Shown here: in pieces, positions 14,094-22,166 of the stretch
Position numbering within the stretch: the stretch's first letter is position 1
Layout of the letters: every line of letters begins with the position of its first letter
IMG/VR virus record: IMGVR_UViG_3300019776_000212
Coordinates: 32,212 to 96,211 of that record
Reading direction: 5' to 3' (one strand)
DNA length: 64,000 bases
Source: a virus
The notes under the pieces: generated by a model
Database searches by the model: none
Seen by the model: the letters and a program-made list of their open reading frames with translations, nothing else
Told to the model about the DNA's origin: nothing
Made by a program: the position numbers and the translations under genes

Positions 14094-15041
14094 TTACATC
14101 TCCTGCTTGACGTTATTCGGAATCAATTGACGATGTTGCACGAAGCCAAGCAAGTTACCAGACCAGAAACGCCCTTGTCGATCAAGGTGTGTTACACCAG
14201 CTGGCCAGTCAGCGTCTCCTGAACTTTGGCAGTCGAAGCAGAAGAACTCAAGGTCAATCGGAGTTGCTTGGTGTTCGAACGGGCTGGCATGCACAGGTTC
14301 ACTCTCAACCAGACGTTTGTAAATGTCCTTGGCTTTCTGCAAGTCATCATTCAATGCACGGAAACTTACCTGAGCACAACACGAAGCACTCACCATCAAG
14401 GCGTCTTCAAGAGTGTACTCTGTCATCAGACCCAGTGGCTTGTCGAAGTAGCGGATACGCCCTTCAAGGTCACGCACGGTGTAGATGTACGGAAGGTGCC
14501 AGTCACCCGGTTCAAGGTCGAATGGTTCAGCAGAATCCAGAGCTTCGATTGCAACACGGGCCAGCTCTTTGATCTCGGGTTGTGCATCCTTGTGGAAGCG
14601 AAGCCAGTTCCAGTTTTCCCAGCATGTCGATGTAACAACAGTCTTCATAATCTGGAAGGGTTCCAGAACACGATTCACCACCTGCTTGTGCAAACCGATA
14701 CGATCCATACCCTCAGCAGCCCCAGCGGCAAGCTGGGCTGCGTTCTTCCACAGGTAGATGGCTACCTTACGGAGGATTGGGTTAAGCTCTTCCTGAGCTT
14801 GCATACCAGCCTGATTACGCCCCCAATGAATCGGGAATGCAGGGTTTGTCTTCACCTGTTCAATCATTTTCTTGATTGGAATGGCACGAGAGCTTGCAGC
14901 GTTACGGGAGAACAGACGATGAGTCATCAGTTCACCGTGAATGAAACGGGGGTAGTAGAACTCGAAGGTTGCGATCTTACGGCCTGTGCGTTTGCAGCGG
15001 CTGTAGGCAATTACTTTTGCTGTGATTTGTACCGGGGTCAT
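14094..15041 (-). CDS. thyX: ThyX-like flavin-dependent thymidylate synthase family protein
   Basis: 315 residues from ATG 15041-15039, which overlaps the upstream small gene (ATGA) and has GGAG 7 nt away. The segment THRLFSRNAASSRAIP corresponds to the ThyX signature RHRxxSxNxxSxR with the first Arg replaced by Thr and the usual Glu replaced by Ala; H, R, S, N, S and R are kept. ThyX makes dTMP from dUMP using FAD, NADPH and methylene-tetrahydrofolate. Position beside nrdAB fits dNTP supply. The altered signature leaves open a different substrate. Confidence 0.8.
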   Translation of the reverse strand: MTPVQITAKVIAYSRCKRTGRKIATFEFYYPRFIHGELMTHRLFSRNAASSRAIPIKKMIEQVKTNPAFPIHWGRNQAGMQAQEELNPILRKVAIYLWKNAAQLAAGAAEGMDRIGLHKQVVNRVLEPFQIMKTVVTSTCWENWNWLRFHKDAQPEIKELARVAIEALDSAEPFDLEPGDWHLPYIYTVRDLEGRIRYFDKPLGLMTEYTLEDALMVSASCCAQVSFRALNDDLQKAKDIYKRLVESEPVHASPFEHQATPIDLEFFCFDCQSSGDADWPAGVTHLDRQGRFWSGNLLGFVQHRQLIPNNVKQEM

Positions 15042-15151
15042 GCCCAAACTCCAACATGGGAAAGAGCGATGGCCATGAAGCAATACAGCTCCATGATCTG
15101 AGTCATCAGAAATGGACCAATGGCACACTCGGTTTTAAATTCTTGCCACAT
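15038..15151 (-). CDS. 37-aa hydrophobic peptide coupled to thyX
   Basis: ATG 15151-15149 has GGAG 6 nt upstream; the frame ends in a TGA overlapping the thyX-like ATG. The product starts MWQEFKTECAIGPFLM and its second half (MELYCFMAIALSHVGVWA) is hydrophobic enough for one membrane helix. Its SD is the first ribosome site after the promoter at 15182-15211, so it is either a real micro-protein or a leader peptide that sets ThyX translation. Confidence 0.6.
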   Translation of the reverse strand: MWQEFKTECAIGPFLMTQIMELYCFMAIALSHVGVWA

Positions 15152-15181
15152 GATTATCTCCTTGTGTTGTTGAGGGAGAAG

Positions 15182-15211
15182 ATTGTACTCCAATCCTCCC
15201 CTATATGTCAA
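15182..15211 (-). promoter_or_regulatory. sigma70-like promoter with palindrome over -10
   Basis: Minus strand: -35 TTGACA (15211-15206), 18 bp, -10 TACAAT (15187-15182). An imperfect inverted repeat (GGGGAGGATTG / CAATCTTCTCCC, 15174-15201) covers spacer and -10. Drives the thyX-nrdB-nrdA operon. Confidence 0.75.
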
Positions 15212-15218
15212 CTACTTG

Positions 15219-15827
15219 TTAACGCTCCTCTGCAAACTCACCACGGAGCAGCAGTTCCAGCTGGGCCAGCACTCCGAATGCCTCGTGAGCCTTGTGCACG
15301 ATCTTGCTTTCATGATCCACACAATCAGTTGGTGCAAGGCTGTCAACGATACGTTGCTTGATGTAGTCTGTACGGTGACGGCTTGCAGCGGCAGCAAGAG
15401 CCACCTCAGCGTTCGGAAGGTTCTGCCAGTCGTGGTCTTTGTAACCTTTGGCAGTTTGTGCCCAAGTCATCACTTTGGCCACTTCCCGAAGTGCCAGAGG
15501 GAATCCATCGTCTACAAGCTCCACCCTCACCTTACCAACTTTTCGGGTGGTCAGGTCAGGTCGATACACACCTTCTACATCAGCTGGTGTAATCGTATCT
15601 GGACAGTTGACAGTGTTGTCCACTTTTTGTGGGGATTCAATGATGGCCCATTCGCCATCATCAACAAAGCGAGTGACCTGATCAACTGTCCAGTCAATCT
15701 TATCGGTGGTTGTATGGCCCTCTGACTTATACCAACTTACAATGTACCCACCATCAAGAAGCTCTGCATGGTAAACTTCGTTGTCCCCATAAAGGAACGA
15801 GAACGATTTTGGAAGATTATTACTCAT
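15219..15827 (-). CDS. dATP/dGTP diphosphohydrolase-like protein (DUF5664 type)
   Basis: 202 residues. The C-terminal ~110 residues match the all-alpha MazG-related DUF5664 pattern: LREVAKVMTWAQTAKGYKD then HDWQNLP, A-x-x-RH (AAASRHRTDYIKQ), D-x-ESK, and HKAHEAFGVLAQLELL, with metal-binding Glu, His and Asp. Family members hydrolyse dNTPs; the exact substrate here is unknown. The N-terminal ~65 residues are an extra beta-rich module with RFVDDGEWAIIES resembling the small protein at 2449-2661. Confidence 0.7.
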   Translation of the reverse strand: MSNNLPKSFSFLYGDNEVYHAELLDGGYIVSWYKSEGHTTTDKIDWTVDQVTRFVDDGEWAIIESPQKVDNTVNCPDTITPADVEGVYRPDLTTRKVGKVRVELVDDGFPLALREVAKVMTWAQTAKGYKDHDWQNLPNAEVALAAAASRHRTDYIKQRIVDSLAPTDCVDHESKIVHKAHEAFGVLAQLELLLRGEFAEER

Positions 15828-16029
15828 CTTTCACCTCCACTTCCACAGGTTTAATTCCAAGAGTCTCAAGCTCTTTTTCGATTGTCTGTGCTGCAACTTT
15901 GAGGCTCAGGTAGATGGACAAGGCTGCCTCATCATCTCCATCAAAGCGATCAAACAGTTCTGCAACTGTAGTGAGTACAGCTTGATATACGTCAGGGCGG
16001 ATAAGCCCGTCTCCATTTGCTTGGGTCAT
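15820..16029 (-). CDS. hypothetical acidic protein, 69 aa
   Basis: Starts MTQANGDGLIRPDVYQAVLT; an all-helical protein with an acidic end (KPVEVEVKDE). The second of two consecutive ATGs is chosen because the first is only 2 nt from the SD AAGGAG. Overlaps 15219-15827 by 8 bp. No family recognised. Confidence 0.7.
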   Translation of the reverse strand: MTQANGDGLIRPDVYQAVLTTVAELFDRFDGDDEAALSIYLSLKVAAQTIEKELETLGIKPVEVEVKDE

Positions 16030-16038
16030 CATTTCTCC

Positions 16039-16314
16039 TTAACAAATTGCTGGTGGAATTCCAGTGTGAGTGTGACCAATTTTAGTCCAGTCAATTACCC
16101 TTGGTGGCATCCATCCGGGTGTAACCTCATCTTGCACAATTTTTGGCCATTTGAGATCCACTGGTTGTTGGACTCCATTATCTCGATTAGGGGTCTGCTT
16201 GTCAAACACTTTTGCAAGGTGATCTTTGATGATGAGCCACTGTACATCGTTCGGAGTTTGTCCATTAATCTCTACATAACCTTGGAGCCAGTATGCAAAA
16301 TTAAGTGCTTCCAT
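16039..16314 (-). CDS. conserved small phage protein
   Basis: 91 residues. NFAYWLQGYVEINGQTPNDV followed by QWLIIKDHLAKVF is a widespread phage pattern ('F-x-x-WL-x-G-F-E' plus 'QW-x-x-I-x-x-HL'), of unknown function. The C-terminal half is Pro-rich. Confidence 0.75.
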   Translation of the reverse strand: MEALNFAYWLQGYVEINGQTPNDVQWLIIKDHLAKVFDKQTPNRDNGVQQPVDLKWPKIVQDEVTPGWMPPRVIDWTKIGHTHTGIPPAIC

Positions 16315-16326
16315 TTATATCTCCTA

Positions 16327-16351
16327 TAAAGAAAGGGCGCTTAAGCGCCCT
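16327..16351 (-). terminator. Rho-independent terminator
   Basis: AGGGCGC TTAA GCGCCCT stem followed on the minus strand by TTCTTTA. Ends the transcript of the phosphoesterase unit. Confidence 0.8.
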
Positions 16352-16356
16352 ATTGG

Positions 16357-17148
16357 TTAGGCGTACTTCGCCTTGAGGTAGTTAAGGGACACAGGCATTG
16401 GAAGGCCAAAGCCATCTTTCACTTCATGGATCAACGTGATGCCACGGAAATGGTCATTGCCCTGATGGCCTTTGTACTCTTCGTCATGATCATAGCATGC
16501 ACCGTTGATCAAGCCGAGCTTCATCTTACCACACAGTTGGTTGTCAAGGATAGCAATATCCAGAGTTTGACGATGACCCATCACGAAGCTGTCACCAACT
16601 TGCTTGAGGATGTTAAGAGCCTTGCCTCCCATAGCCTTGCCGTTCATTGGGTGTTGGATGTAATGTACATAGTGGATGCCGTCCACCTTTACAGGCTTCA
16701 AGAACTCGCCCACTTTCCAACCCATTTCTGAAAGTGGGAGGGTATCTACACCAACAAATCCATCAAGCTCTGGGTTGTCATTTGCGTAACGGTTGAAGCG
16801 CTCTTCATGGTTGCCCGGAATGAAGATGAGTTCGGGATCATATACTTTCTTTCTGTTTGCACGCTGTCGTTCTTGAAGTGCACGAAGTGGAGCAAGCAGA
16901 AGTCGCATACCCTCGTTACCCGCTTCAATGTCGTCCTTCAAACGACGGCCTTCCATCACTCGCTTACCCTTATCGTAGCTCGACAGGCTTGGGAAGTCAT
17001 AGTGATCACCGATGTGAATCCAGACGTCAGGACGCTTCTCAACAAGGTACTCACCAACCCAACGCATATAGTCAAGACTTACTCCGGGTTTTGCCTGTGT
17101 ATCTGCAATTACAGCGTGTGTACGCCCAATCTTAACTTTCTTTGCCAC
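16357..17148 (-). CDS. calcineurin-like metallophosphoesterase
   Basis: 263 residues. Metal-binding motifs in order: D-T-Q near residue 16 (in place of DxH), HIGDHYDFPS (~47), FIPGNHEERF (~113) and a late His segment (FVMGHRQTLD). The fold hydrolyses phosphomonoesters or diesters; the phage substrate is unknown, with DNA ends, nucleotides or cyclic nucleotides all possible. Overlaps the upstream gene by one base (stop/start), so coupled. Gln for the usual first-motif His is a small deviation. Confidence 0.85.
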   Translation of the reverse strand: MAKKVKIGRTHAVIADTQAKPGVSLDYMRWVGEYLVEKRPDVWIHIGDHYDFPSLSSYDKGKRVMEGRRLKDDIEAGNEGMRLLLAPLRALQERQRANRKKVYDPELIFIPGNHEERFNRYANDNPELDGFVGVDTLPLSEMGWKVGEFLKPVKVDGIHYVHYIQHPMNGKAMGGKALNILKQVGDSFVMGHRQTLDIAILDNQLCGKMKLGLINGACYDHDEEYKGHQGNDHFRGITLIHEVKDGFGLPMPVSLNYLKAKYA

Positions 17149-17531
17149 TATTGGTTCTCCTTTCTAAAACGGTTGGCCTCTGCAATGAGGTCAGGGTACT
17201 GAGACTCAATGTCTGTGTGGAACAAGGCGTCTTGGAGGTCGAAGATAAGCTCCAGAGCTTTCTTAAGCGAGCCCGGCTTCTCCAGTTTGTACTCCATCAC
17301 CTCAACAATGTCAGACACTTTGTCAAATGGAATGCTGTTTCGATAGCTTTGGCGCCGCTCTTTAAGGTATGGGTGATCAGGGAAAACTTCAAGAAGTTCA
17401 CGCATGCTGGAGTAGGACAGACCAGAGGTGGTCATGGAAGCCTTGGCGTGACCAGCAGCATTCCAGATATACTTACCACTGTTCATGTGCAGAAATTTGT
17501 CTGTACCTTTGATTCTGAGTTTGACTGGCAT
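17148..17531 (-). CDS. hypothetical protein, 127 aa
   Basis: N-terminal basic strands (MPVKLRIKGTDKFLHMNSGK), then helices (SLKKALELIFDLQDALFHTD). No known domain. It lies between a phosphoesterase and an HNH nuclease. Confidence 0.75.
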   Translation of the reverse strand: MPVKLRIKGTDKFLHMNSGKYIWNAAGHAKASMTTSGLSYSSMRELLEVFPDHPYLKERRQSYRNSIPFDKVSDIVEVMEYKLEKPGSLKKALELIFDLQDALFHTDIESQYPDLIAEANRFRKENQ

Positions 17532-17556
17532 TACTTACCTCCTTTAGGATGAAGCC

Positions 17557-18099
17557 CTATTTCAGGGCTTCTACAATTTGCTTTCGGCGTTCAGCAACAG
17601 TTCGTGCTGGCTCTATGCCGCGTTGAAGAAGCCACGACTTTACCACAGCAGCAGGCTGTTTGCAAATGGCAATTGCTTCTTTTTCACGTGCAGCGTCTTC
17701 CTTACTCATCCCTTGACGTTCTGAGTAGGTTTTGATCTTGTGGCATGATTTGCAGAGGATTGCAAGGTCTTCCTTCCTGACGAACACAATGCCCTCCACA
17801 AACGCCTGAATGTCAGATGACTTTCTGAGGCTGTGTTCACCTGTCTTGTGATCCACTTCAATCTCTTTCTGTGTTACAAGCTTATTACACTCTTCGCACT
17901 GTGCACCCCATACCTGAGCCTTAGCGCCTTTACGTGTAGAGGGGTTTGGGATCATCACGCGACGGTCTTTCATAAACTCCAACTTCACTGGGTTCTTAGA
18001 CCAGAGATACCTCCTAATCCCACCCCTGATCCAAGATAACCAAGCCGACTCTGTTTTCCAGATTTCAGGGTAAATTTCCCAAGGACGATACTCAGCCAT
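17557..18099 (-). CDS. HNH-type endonuclease
   Basis: 180 residues from ATG 18099-18097 (MAEYRPWEIYPEIWKTE), preceded by AAGGGG; an earlier in-frame ATG lies inside the upstream gene. It has CEECNKL, then IEVDHKTGEHSLRK (the His-containing core) and LCKSCHKIKTYSERQG, giving two CxxC metal knuckles around an HNH core. Could be a free-standing homing or packaging/recombination nuclease. Overlaps the AP2-HNH gene by 8 bp. Confidence 0.75.
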   Translation of the reverse strand: MAEYRPWEIYPEIWKTESAWLSWIRGGIRRYLWSKNPVKLEFMKDRRVMIPNPSTRKGAKAQVWGAQCEECNKLVTQKEIEVDHKTGEHSLRKSSDIQAFVEGIVFVRKEDLAILCKSCHKIKTYSERQGMSKEDAAREKEAIAICKQPAAVVKSWLLQRGIEPARTVAERRKQIVEALK

Positions 18100-18598
18100 G
18101 ATTAAAATACCCCTTATGAGCCTTCTCACGGTAAGCTACCATAGCTTCACGTGCCTCTTCGATACTTGAAAAGAGTCCGATCTGTTTGTGCCTACCATTC
18201 TCAGAGATAGTGGCTCGCCATTTTGAAGTGGCCTTGTGCCAGCTGACACCTTTGACGCCAGATGTGTTCCTTTTTGTGAGCTTCATATTGTACATGTTCT
18301 GCCTGTTTGTTGCCAGCCTCAGATTATCAATCCTATTGTCCTCCCCATTACCGTTGATATGGTCAATGAGTCTTGGCGCTGGTTCGCCGTAATACAGGAG
18401 CCAGCAAACCCTGTGTACATAGTATTGGACTTTATTGTAGTGCAACCTGAGGTGCCCCTTACCGTTCGAATTTCCGGCGACAGAGCCTGCAAGACACTTA
18501 CCTGCACGAACCTTTCTGATAAGGTTTCCAGTTGTGCTGTCGTAAGAGAAGAGTTTATCAGCCTCTTCAAAGCTCAAGTCATTAACCCCATTCGGCAT
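18092..18598 (-). CDS. HNH homing endonuclease with AP2 domain
   Basis: 168 residues. LIDHINGNGEDNRIDNLRLA is the HNH core of the DH-I-x-G-x-x-x-DNR-x-x-NLR type; the C-terminal VKGVSWHKATSKWRATI then GLFSSIEEAREAM is an AP2-type DNA-binding fold. This pairing is typical of mobile homing endonucleases. It overlaps both neighbours, so it has been inserted without visibly breaking a gene. Confidence 0.85.
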   Translation of the reverse strand: MPNGVNDLSFEEADKLFSYDSTTGNLIRKVRAGKCLAGSVAGNSNGKGHLRLHYNKVQYYVHRVCWLLYYGEPAPRLIDHINGNGEDNRIDNLRLATNRQNMYNMKLTKRNTSGVKGVSWHKATSKWRATISENGRHKQIGLFSSIEEAREAMVAYREKAHKGYFNHG

Positions 18599-18740
18599 GA
18601 TATGCCTCCTCCGGTGTCATCCCACATTCATGATAGTCTTCATACATGAATGGTGAGTTTACAATAAGGTCGGTAATGCCACAGGTGCCAGATTGACTGG
18701 AATAATCCACAAGTGCAAAGAACCACTCTTCAAAGCTCAC
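18582..18740 (-). CDS. small acidic protein, 52 aa, GTG start
   Basis: GTG 18740-18738 is 8 nt from AAGGAG; the frame reads MSFEEWFFALVDYSSQ to MTPEEAYHAEWG. It overlaps the upstream gene by 11 bp and the homing endonuclease start by 17 bp. Acidic and aromatic, no family recognised. The strong SD and tight packing support it. Confidence 0.6.
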   Translation of the reverse strand: MSFEEWFFALVDYSSQSGTCGITDLIVNSPFMYEDYHECGMTPEEAYHAEWG

Positions 18741-18975
18741 TCGTGGTACTCCTTACATAGGCTTTGGATGCCTCATACAAACACGCAATCAAATCAATTT
18801 TCATTGGGTCACCAGCCTTCACAAGTTGGTGAGGGTTGTTGGTGTAGAGGATGGCCCAATTAATCCACTCAAATGGTATATGTTGAATTGCGTACTCGCC
18901 TGTTGCCAACCTGAACATAACATCACTGTTTGGCTTGGAAACCCAAGTGTCTTCCCCTACTATACGTTTAGACAT
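18730..18975 (-). CDS. hypothetical protein, 81 aa
   Basis: ATG 18975-18973 shares its A with the exonuclease stop (TGATG). Starts MSKRIVGEDTWVSKPNSDVM and ends in a helix (LIACLYEASKAYVRSTTSEL). No family recognised; cotranscribed with the flap exonuclease. Confidence 0.7.
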   Translation of the reverse strand: MSKRIVGEDTWVSKPNSDVMFRLATGEYAIQHIPFEWINWAILYTNNPHQLVKAGDPMKIDLIACLYEASKAYVRSTTSEL

Positions 18976-20030
18976 CACAACACCCCCATCTTGGCCAACA
19001 TCTCTTGTACATTAATCCGATCACCACTCCAACGTCTCATATGTGCACAGTCAAAATACACTTGCATGATTTCAATGTAATCTTTGAGTTGTGTTTGTCC
19101 GAAGCAGTCTTTGTACAGTACCGGTTCTGGATACCACTCTTCAAACTGTGCGGCAAGAGTTCTGAGGGCTTCACGGTCATTTGTGCAATCCTTGAGGAGG
19201 TTGTAAGCAGCAACTTCCCCAAACTGTGCCTTCCTTCCTTGCCTATCCTCTTCAATCTTCCAGAGGTCTGCGGCGTGGTAACAGTCAACGTCGTCACCGT
19301 ACAGCACTTGGAAGTAGAGCCAGAGACGCCCTGTACCCTTAACATCAGCTTCTTTACCCTTCTTAATTTCACGGTGAAGCTCACCGAACCCTTGGATAAA
19401 CCGTGGGGCTTTGTCTTTGTCAGGGTTGAACAGCCAGCCAGAGCATTGCAGGGCATCTTTGTCAGAGGTCACTTGGACAATCTTCCCTTCGCCCTTAAAG
19501 CCGCTGTAAGCGCGAATAGAGGACATATCATCCACCTCCTGCCCATGTACAGGCTTAGCACCCAACTCACGCTGCATGAAGTCTCTGAGCTCTTTGAGCT
19601 GTACAGGTCGAATGTTGCCCTCTCGCTTGCCTTTGTATGCACCAGCCCAAACAGGGTCAGTGCCCTTCTTCTTATTCACTTCGCTAGGCTTGTAAGCCTC
19701 TGGAAGTGGGATCAGGTCACGGAAGTTGTCATCACCGCTGATGTAGATCTCCCTACGGGAGATGCCTGTACGCATGCTGTAGCCCTTGAGCATATCACGG
19801 ATAAGGTTTTCACCATAACTCAAGTGCTTTGGCTCTTGGATATCCTCAATGGTGTACATGTCTTCTGTGTGGTTTGTTGTGGACAGATACTGTCGGAATG
19901 CTGTGCGATGGTCCCATGTTTCAGGGATGCCAGTGTCTTGGTGCACAGTTCGGATACGACGTCGTTCGTTTGCAGCGGCTGCCTTGTATGCAATGCTATC
20001 TGCGTCACAAATCAGAGCATCATTATTCAC
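18975..20030 (-). CDS. 5'-3' exonuclease / flap endonuclease
   Basis: 351 residues. FEN-family pieces are visible: ALICDADSIAYKAAAA (first metal Asp), GDDNFRDLIPLPEAYK, YKGKREGNIRPVQL, the acidic HGQEVDDMSSIRAY (metal Glu/Asp cluster), VTSDKDALQCSGW, and YGDDVDCYHA. It should remove RNA primers and flaps in phage replication and perhaps degrade host DNA, like T7 gp6 or T5 D15. Overlaps 20023-20211 by 8 bp. Confidence 0.88.
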   Translation of the reverse strand: MNNDALICDADSIAYKAAAANERRRIRTVHQDTGIPETWDHRTAFRQYLSTTNHTEDMYTIEDIQEPKHLSYGENLIRDMLKGYSMRTGISRREIYISGDDNFRDLIPLPEAYKPSEVNKKKGTDPVWAGAYKGKREGNIRPVQLKELRDFMQRELGAKPVHGQEVDDMSSIRAYSGFKGEGKIVQVTSDKDALQCSGWLFNPDKDKAPRFIQGFGELHREIKKGKEADVKGTGRLWLYFQVLYGDDVDCYHAADLWKIEEDRQGRKAQFGEVAAYNLLKDCTNDREALRTLAAQFEEWYPEPVLYKDCFGQTQLKDYIEIMQVYFDCAHMRRWSGDRINVQEMLAKMGVL

Positions 20031-20211
20031 CCATCACCTCCAGTTTGGTGAAACCGATCAAACCCTCTTCGTAAACCTCTTCGTAGGTCATTTCACACTC
20101 AACCTCAAGCCAGTTGTTGAATTGTTCTCTTGCCCACGCAACAGCAGACTCTCGGGTGACCCACACGCGGTCTTGCTGACCAATCTCCCATTCACACCAG
20201 ATTGAATACAT
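20023..20211 (-). CDS. hypothetical protein, 62 aa
   Basis: MYSIWCEWEIGQQDRVWVTR then an acidic helix (TYEEVYEEGLIGFTKLEVMG). First gene of the exonuclease operon. Unknown function. Confidence 0.7.
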   Translation of the reverse strand: MYSIWCEWEIGQQDRVWVTRESAVAWAREQFNNWLEVECEMTYEEVYEEGLIGFTKLEVMGE

Positions 20212-20230
20212 TTCATTACCTCCAGATGCA

Positions 20231-20254
20231 AGAAGGGGCGCACGAAGCGCCCCT
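20231..20254 (-). terminator. Rho-independent terminator
   Basis: AAGGGGCGC TTCG TGCGCCCCTT stem with a stable TTCG-type loop, followed on the minus strand by CTTG. Separates 20261-20970 from the exonuclease operon. Confidence 0.75.
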
Positions 20255-20260
20255 TGTTAA

Positions 20261-20527
20261 TCACTTATTGTAGCCGGTCAGTCGTTCGTATGTGTTCTGG
20301 ATATCACCAGTACGTTCTGCATACTCTTCATACTGAGCGTCAGCTTCGATCTTTGCACAAGTGGCAACGATACTCACTCGGGCTGCGGGAAGGCCCTCGG
20401 GGTTGTCTTTCTTGTGATATTTTGCTGCATCTTTAGCGCCTTTGACAGCGTCATTGGCTGCCATTTGAGCAGTGATCAGCGGGACCAGTGCATCAAACAG
20501 TGCCTGCTCTTGTTCGTTAAATTGCAT
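20261..20527 (-). CDS. hypothetical protein, 88 aa
   Basis: MQFNEQEQALFDALVPLITA and onward, Ala-rich helices with a charged end (YERLTGYNK). No family recognised. Confidence 0.75.
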   Translation of the reverse strand: MQFNEQEQALFDALVPLITAQMAANDAVKGAKDAAKYHKKDNPEGLPAARVSIVATCAKIEADAQYEEYAERTGDIQNTYERLTGYNK

Positions 20528-20536
20528 TTTTACTCC

Positions 20537-20722
20537 TTACCGGCGACGACGGTGAATTTTACTATCTGCCACAGCTACGAAAGCTGCACCCAGACAAATG
20601 AAAACGATCCAGATGATTGGGATAATCCAGAATGGGGCCAACACCCAAACCCAGCTAAGGGCAATCAACCCACAAAGCTTCAAGATCACCAGCACAACTC
20701 CAATTACACCAAGCAGGCTCAT
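20537..20722 (-). CDS. small hydrophobic membrane protein
   Basis: 61 residues from ATG 20722, which overlaps the upstream stop (ATGA); an ATG three codons earlier is possible. Two hydrophobic segments (LLGVIGVVLVILKLCGLIAL and FWIIPIIWIVFICLGAAFVA) and a basic tail (KIHRRRR). Two inner-membrane helices likely. A holin-like or superinfection-exclusion role cannot be judged. Confidence 0.65.
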   Translation of the reverse strand: MSLLGVIGVVLVILKLCGLIALSWVWVLAPFWIIPIIWIVFICLGAAFVAVADSKIHRRRR

Positions 20723-20970
20723 TTCAGCCATCCCAGCTCTTTGGCTTTCTGGAGAGCTTTGATCAAGTTGTCTGCGTGTTCAGCAGAGCTGATAACAACA
20801 TAATCACCACCATCAGAGATGGCTACACTATTCTCGCCTTTACTTCGTTGCTTCCAACGCTCGATTGAAAATCCTTGGATGTAGTTAGGGCCTTCGCCTC
20901 GGTTGAAATCTCGTTCTGCGAATTGAATTGTGTGAATCTCAGCCTCTGGCTTACGTACGTCGAAATTCAT
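20719..20970 (-). CDS. hypothetical protein, 83 aa
   Basis: Starts MNFDVRKPEAEIHTIQFAER, ends with a helix (ADNLIKALQKAKELGW). Lies between the ssDNA-binding protein and the membrane protein. No family recognised. Confidence 0.75.
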   Translation of the reverse strand: MNFDVRKPEAEIHTIQFAERDFNRGEGPNYIQGFSIERWKQRSKGENSVAISDGGDYVVISSAEHADNLIKALQKAKELGWLK

Positions 20971-21010
20971 TCTAGTCTCCTTGTTTGTTTAGATGGGGCC
21001 AATGCCCGAG

Positions 21011-21039
21011 GAACGAGGGCCACTTTACCAGCTGGCCCT
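21011..21039 (-). terminator. possible terminator after the ssDNA-binding gene
   Basis: Minus strand AAGGGCCA ... TGGCCCTCG: a 7-bp GC stem with a 9-nt loop but only a short T-rich tail. Probably partial termination. Confidence 0.5.
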
Positions 21040-21056
21040 TCCTGAGTCAAGCCCTA

Positions 21057-22082
21057 TTAAAAGGGAATATCCTCATCAAACTCGTCTTCCTTCTGAGGAA
21101 TCGGAGTCACCTCTGGCTTCGGAACAGCTTGTTCAGCTGGCTTGTCGCCTTGTGGCTTGTAACCTTCACCGATTACTGCTTTCAGAGGGCTGTCAGTGAC
21201 GACGCCTTGTTCTTCACGGGTGAAGTTCAGAGCTTTACGCTGGTGGTTCTTGATCGAAGCACGGGCTTCAAGAGCCGCGTTCTTGTCAAGATTGGTGTCC
21301 CACATTTGCACCAGAGCCAGAGTTACATCAGCTGGCAGCTCAGGAATCGGCAAGCCTTCTGGCACCATACCAGCGAGGTTGATTCGCTCGGTGTAGAAGC
21401 CTTTGGCGTTGTTGAACACCTGAATCTGGAACTGTACAGTTTTGCCAAGCAGCTCGTCAATACGCTCCGCCTTGAACAGACCATCAGCATCCAGCAGACC
21501 AGCAGCTTCTGCCAACTTGTGGATACCGTTGTTCTTGGCCAGTGCCCACTTTGCAGCACCCGGTTTGCCTTGGTTGTGGTTCATCGAACGCAGGTTGTAG
21601 GGGCGTTGCACCAGACGATTGAACTCACCGTTCAGAATCAGGCGAAGTGGCATTGGCTTGGATTCACCAGTGATGAACGAGCCTTTGTCAACCATGATCT
21701 GAGGGAAGTCAGCAGCAATAGCGATTTGCTGAACAGGTTTTTGCTTGTAGCGGAAGCACATATTACCTTCGAACATCTCGAAGCGAGCATCTTCACGCTT
21801 GCTTTCAGAGATGATTCTCTGGGCATCAGCCCCAGCCACATCACCGTCGAATGGGCCAACACGTTTCAGCCACTCAGCATCAGTGATCTGGATTGCTGCA
21901 TCTGCAAGCTCTTGCAGACCCAAGTCGTAAATGCCGGTGATTGTGCCGGGCAGAGAACGTGGTTTGCTCTGAGTATTGGCAGCGTCGATGACGTGCTGAT
22001 TCATTGCCTTGTAATCAACTTGACGGCGTGGAGCCTGCTCGCTGCCGGAAGTTTGTGCGTTACCTGCTGTCATGAAAGCCAT
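21057..22082 (-). CDS. single-stranded DNA-binding protein
   Basis: 341 residues. The key sign is the acidic C-terminal tip ending DEFDEDIPF, as in bacterial and phage SSBs, where it recruits partner proteins. The body has beta-rich stretches (LRLILNGEFNRLVQRPYNLR; TVQFQIQVFNNAKGFYTERI) compatible with an OB-fold, and a Pro-rich linker precedes the tip. Placed between the exonuclease and polymerase genes, it fits a role at the replication fork. Start ATG has AGGAG 6 nt away. Confidence 0.8.
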   Translation of the reverse strand: MAFMTAGNAQTSGSEQAPRRQVDYKAMNQHVIDAANTQSKPRSLPGTITGIYDLGLQELADAAIQITDAEWLKRVGPFDGDVAGADAQRIISESKREDARFEMFEGNMCFRYKQKPVQQIAIAADFPQIMVDKGSFITGESKPMPLRLILNGEFNRLVQRPYNLRSMNHNQGKPGAAKWALAKNNGIHKLAEAAGLLDADGLFKAERIDELLGKTVQFQIQVFNNAKGFYTERINLAGMVPEGLPIPELPADVTLALVQMWDTNLDKNAALEARASIKNHQRKALNFTREEQGVVTDSPLKAVIGEGYKPQGDKPAEQAVPKPEVTPIPQKEDEFDEDIPF

Positions 22083-22121
22083 TTGCTTCTCCTATCTAAA
22101 TTGCCCACTTACTGGGGCTGA

Positions 22122-22149
22122 AATGAAAAGGGAACCTTTTCGGGTTCCC
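22122..22149 (-). terminator. Rho-independent terminator
   Basis: GGGAACC CGAAAA GGTTCCC followed by TTTTCATTTC on the minus strand. Ends the 22167-23283 unit. Confidence 0.8.
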
Positions 22150-22166
22150 TTATTTATTGGAAGCTC

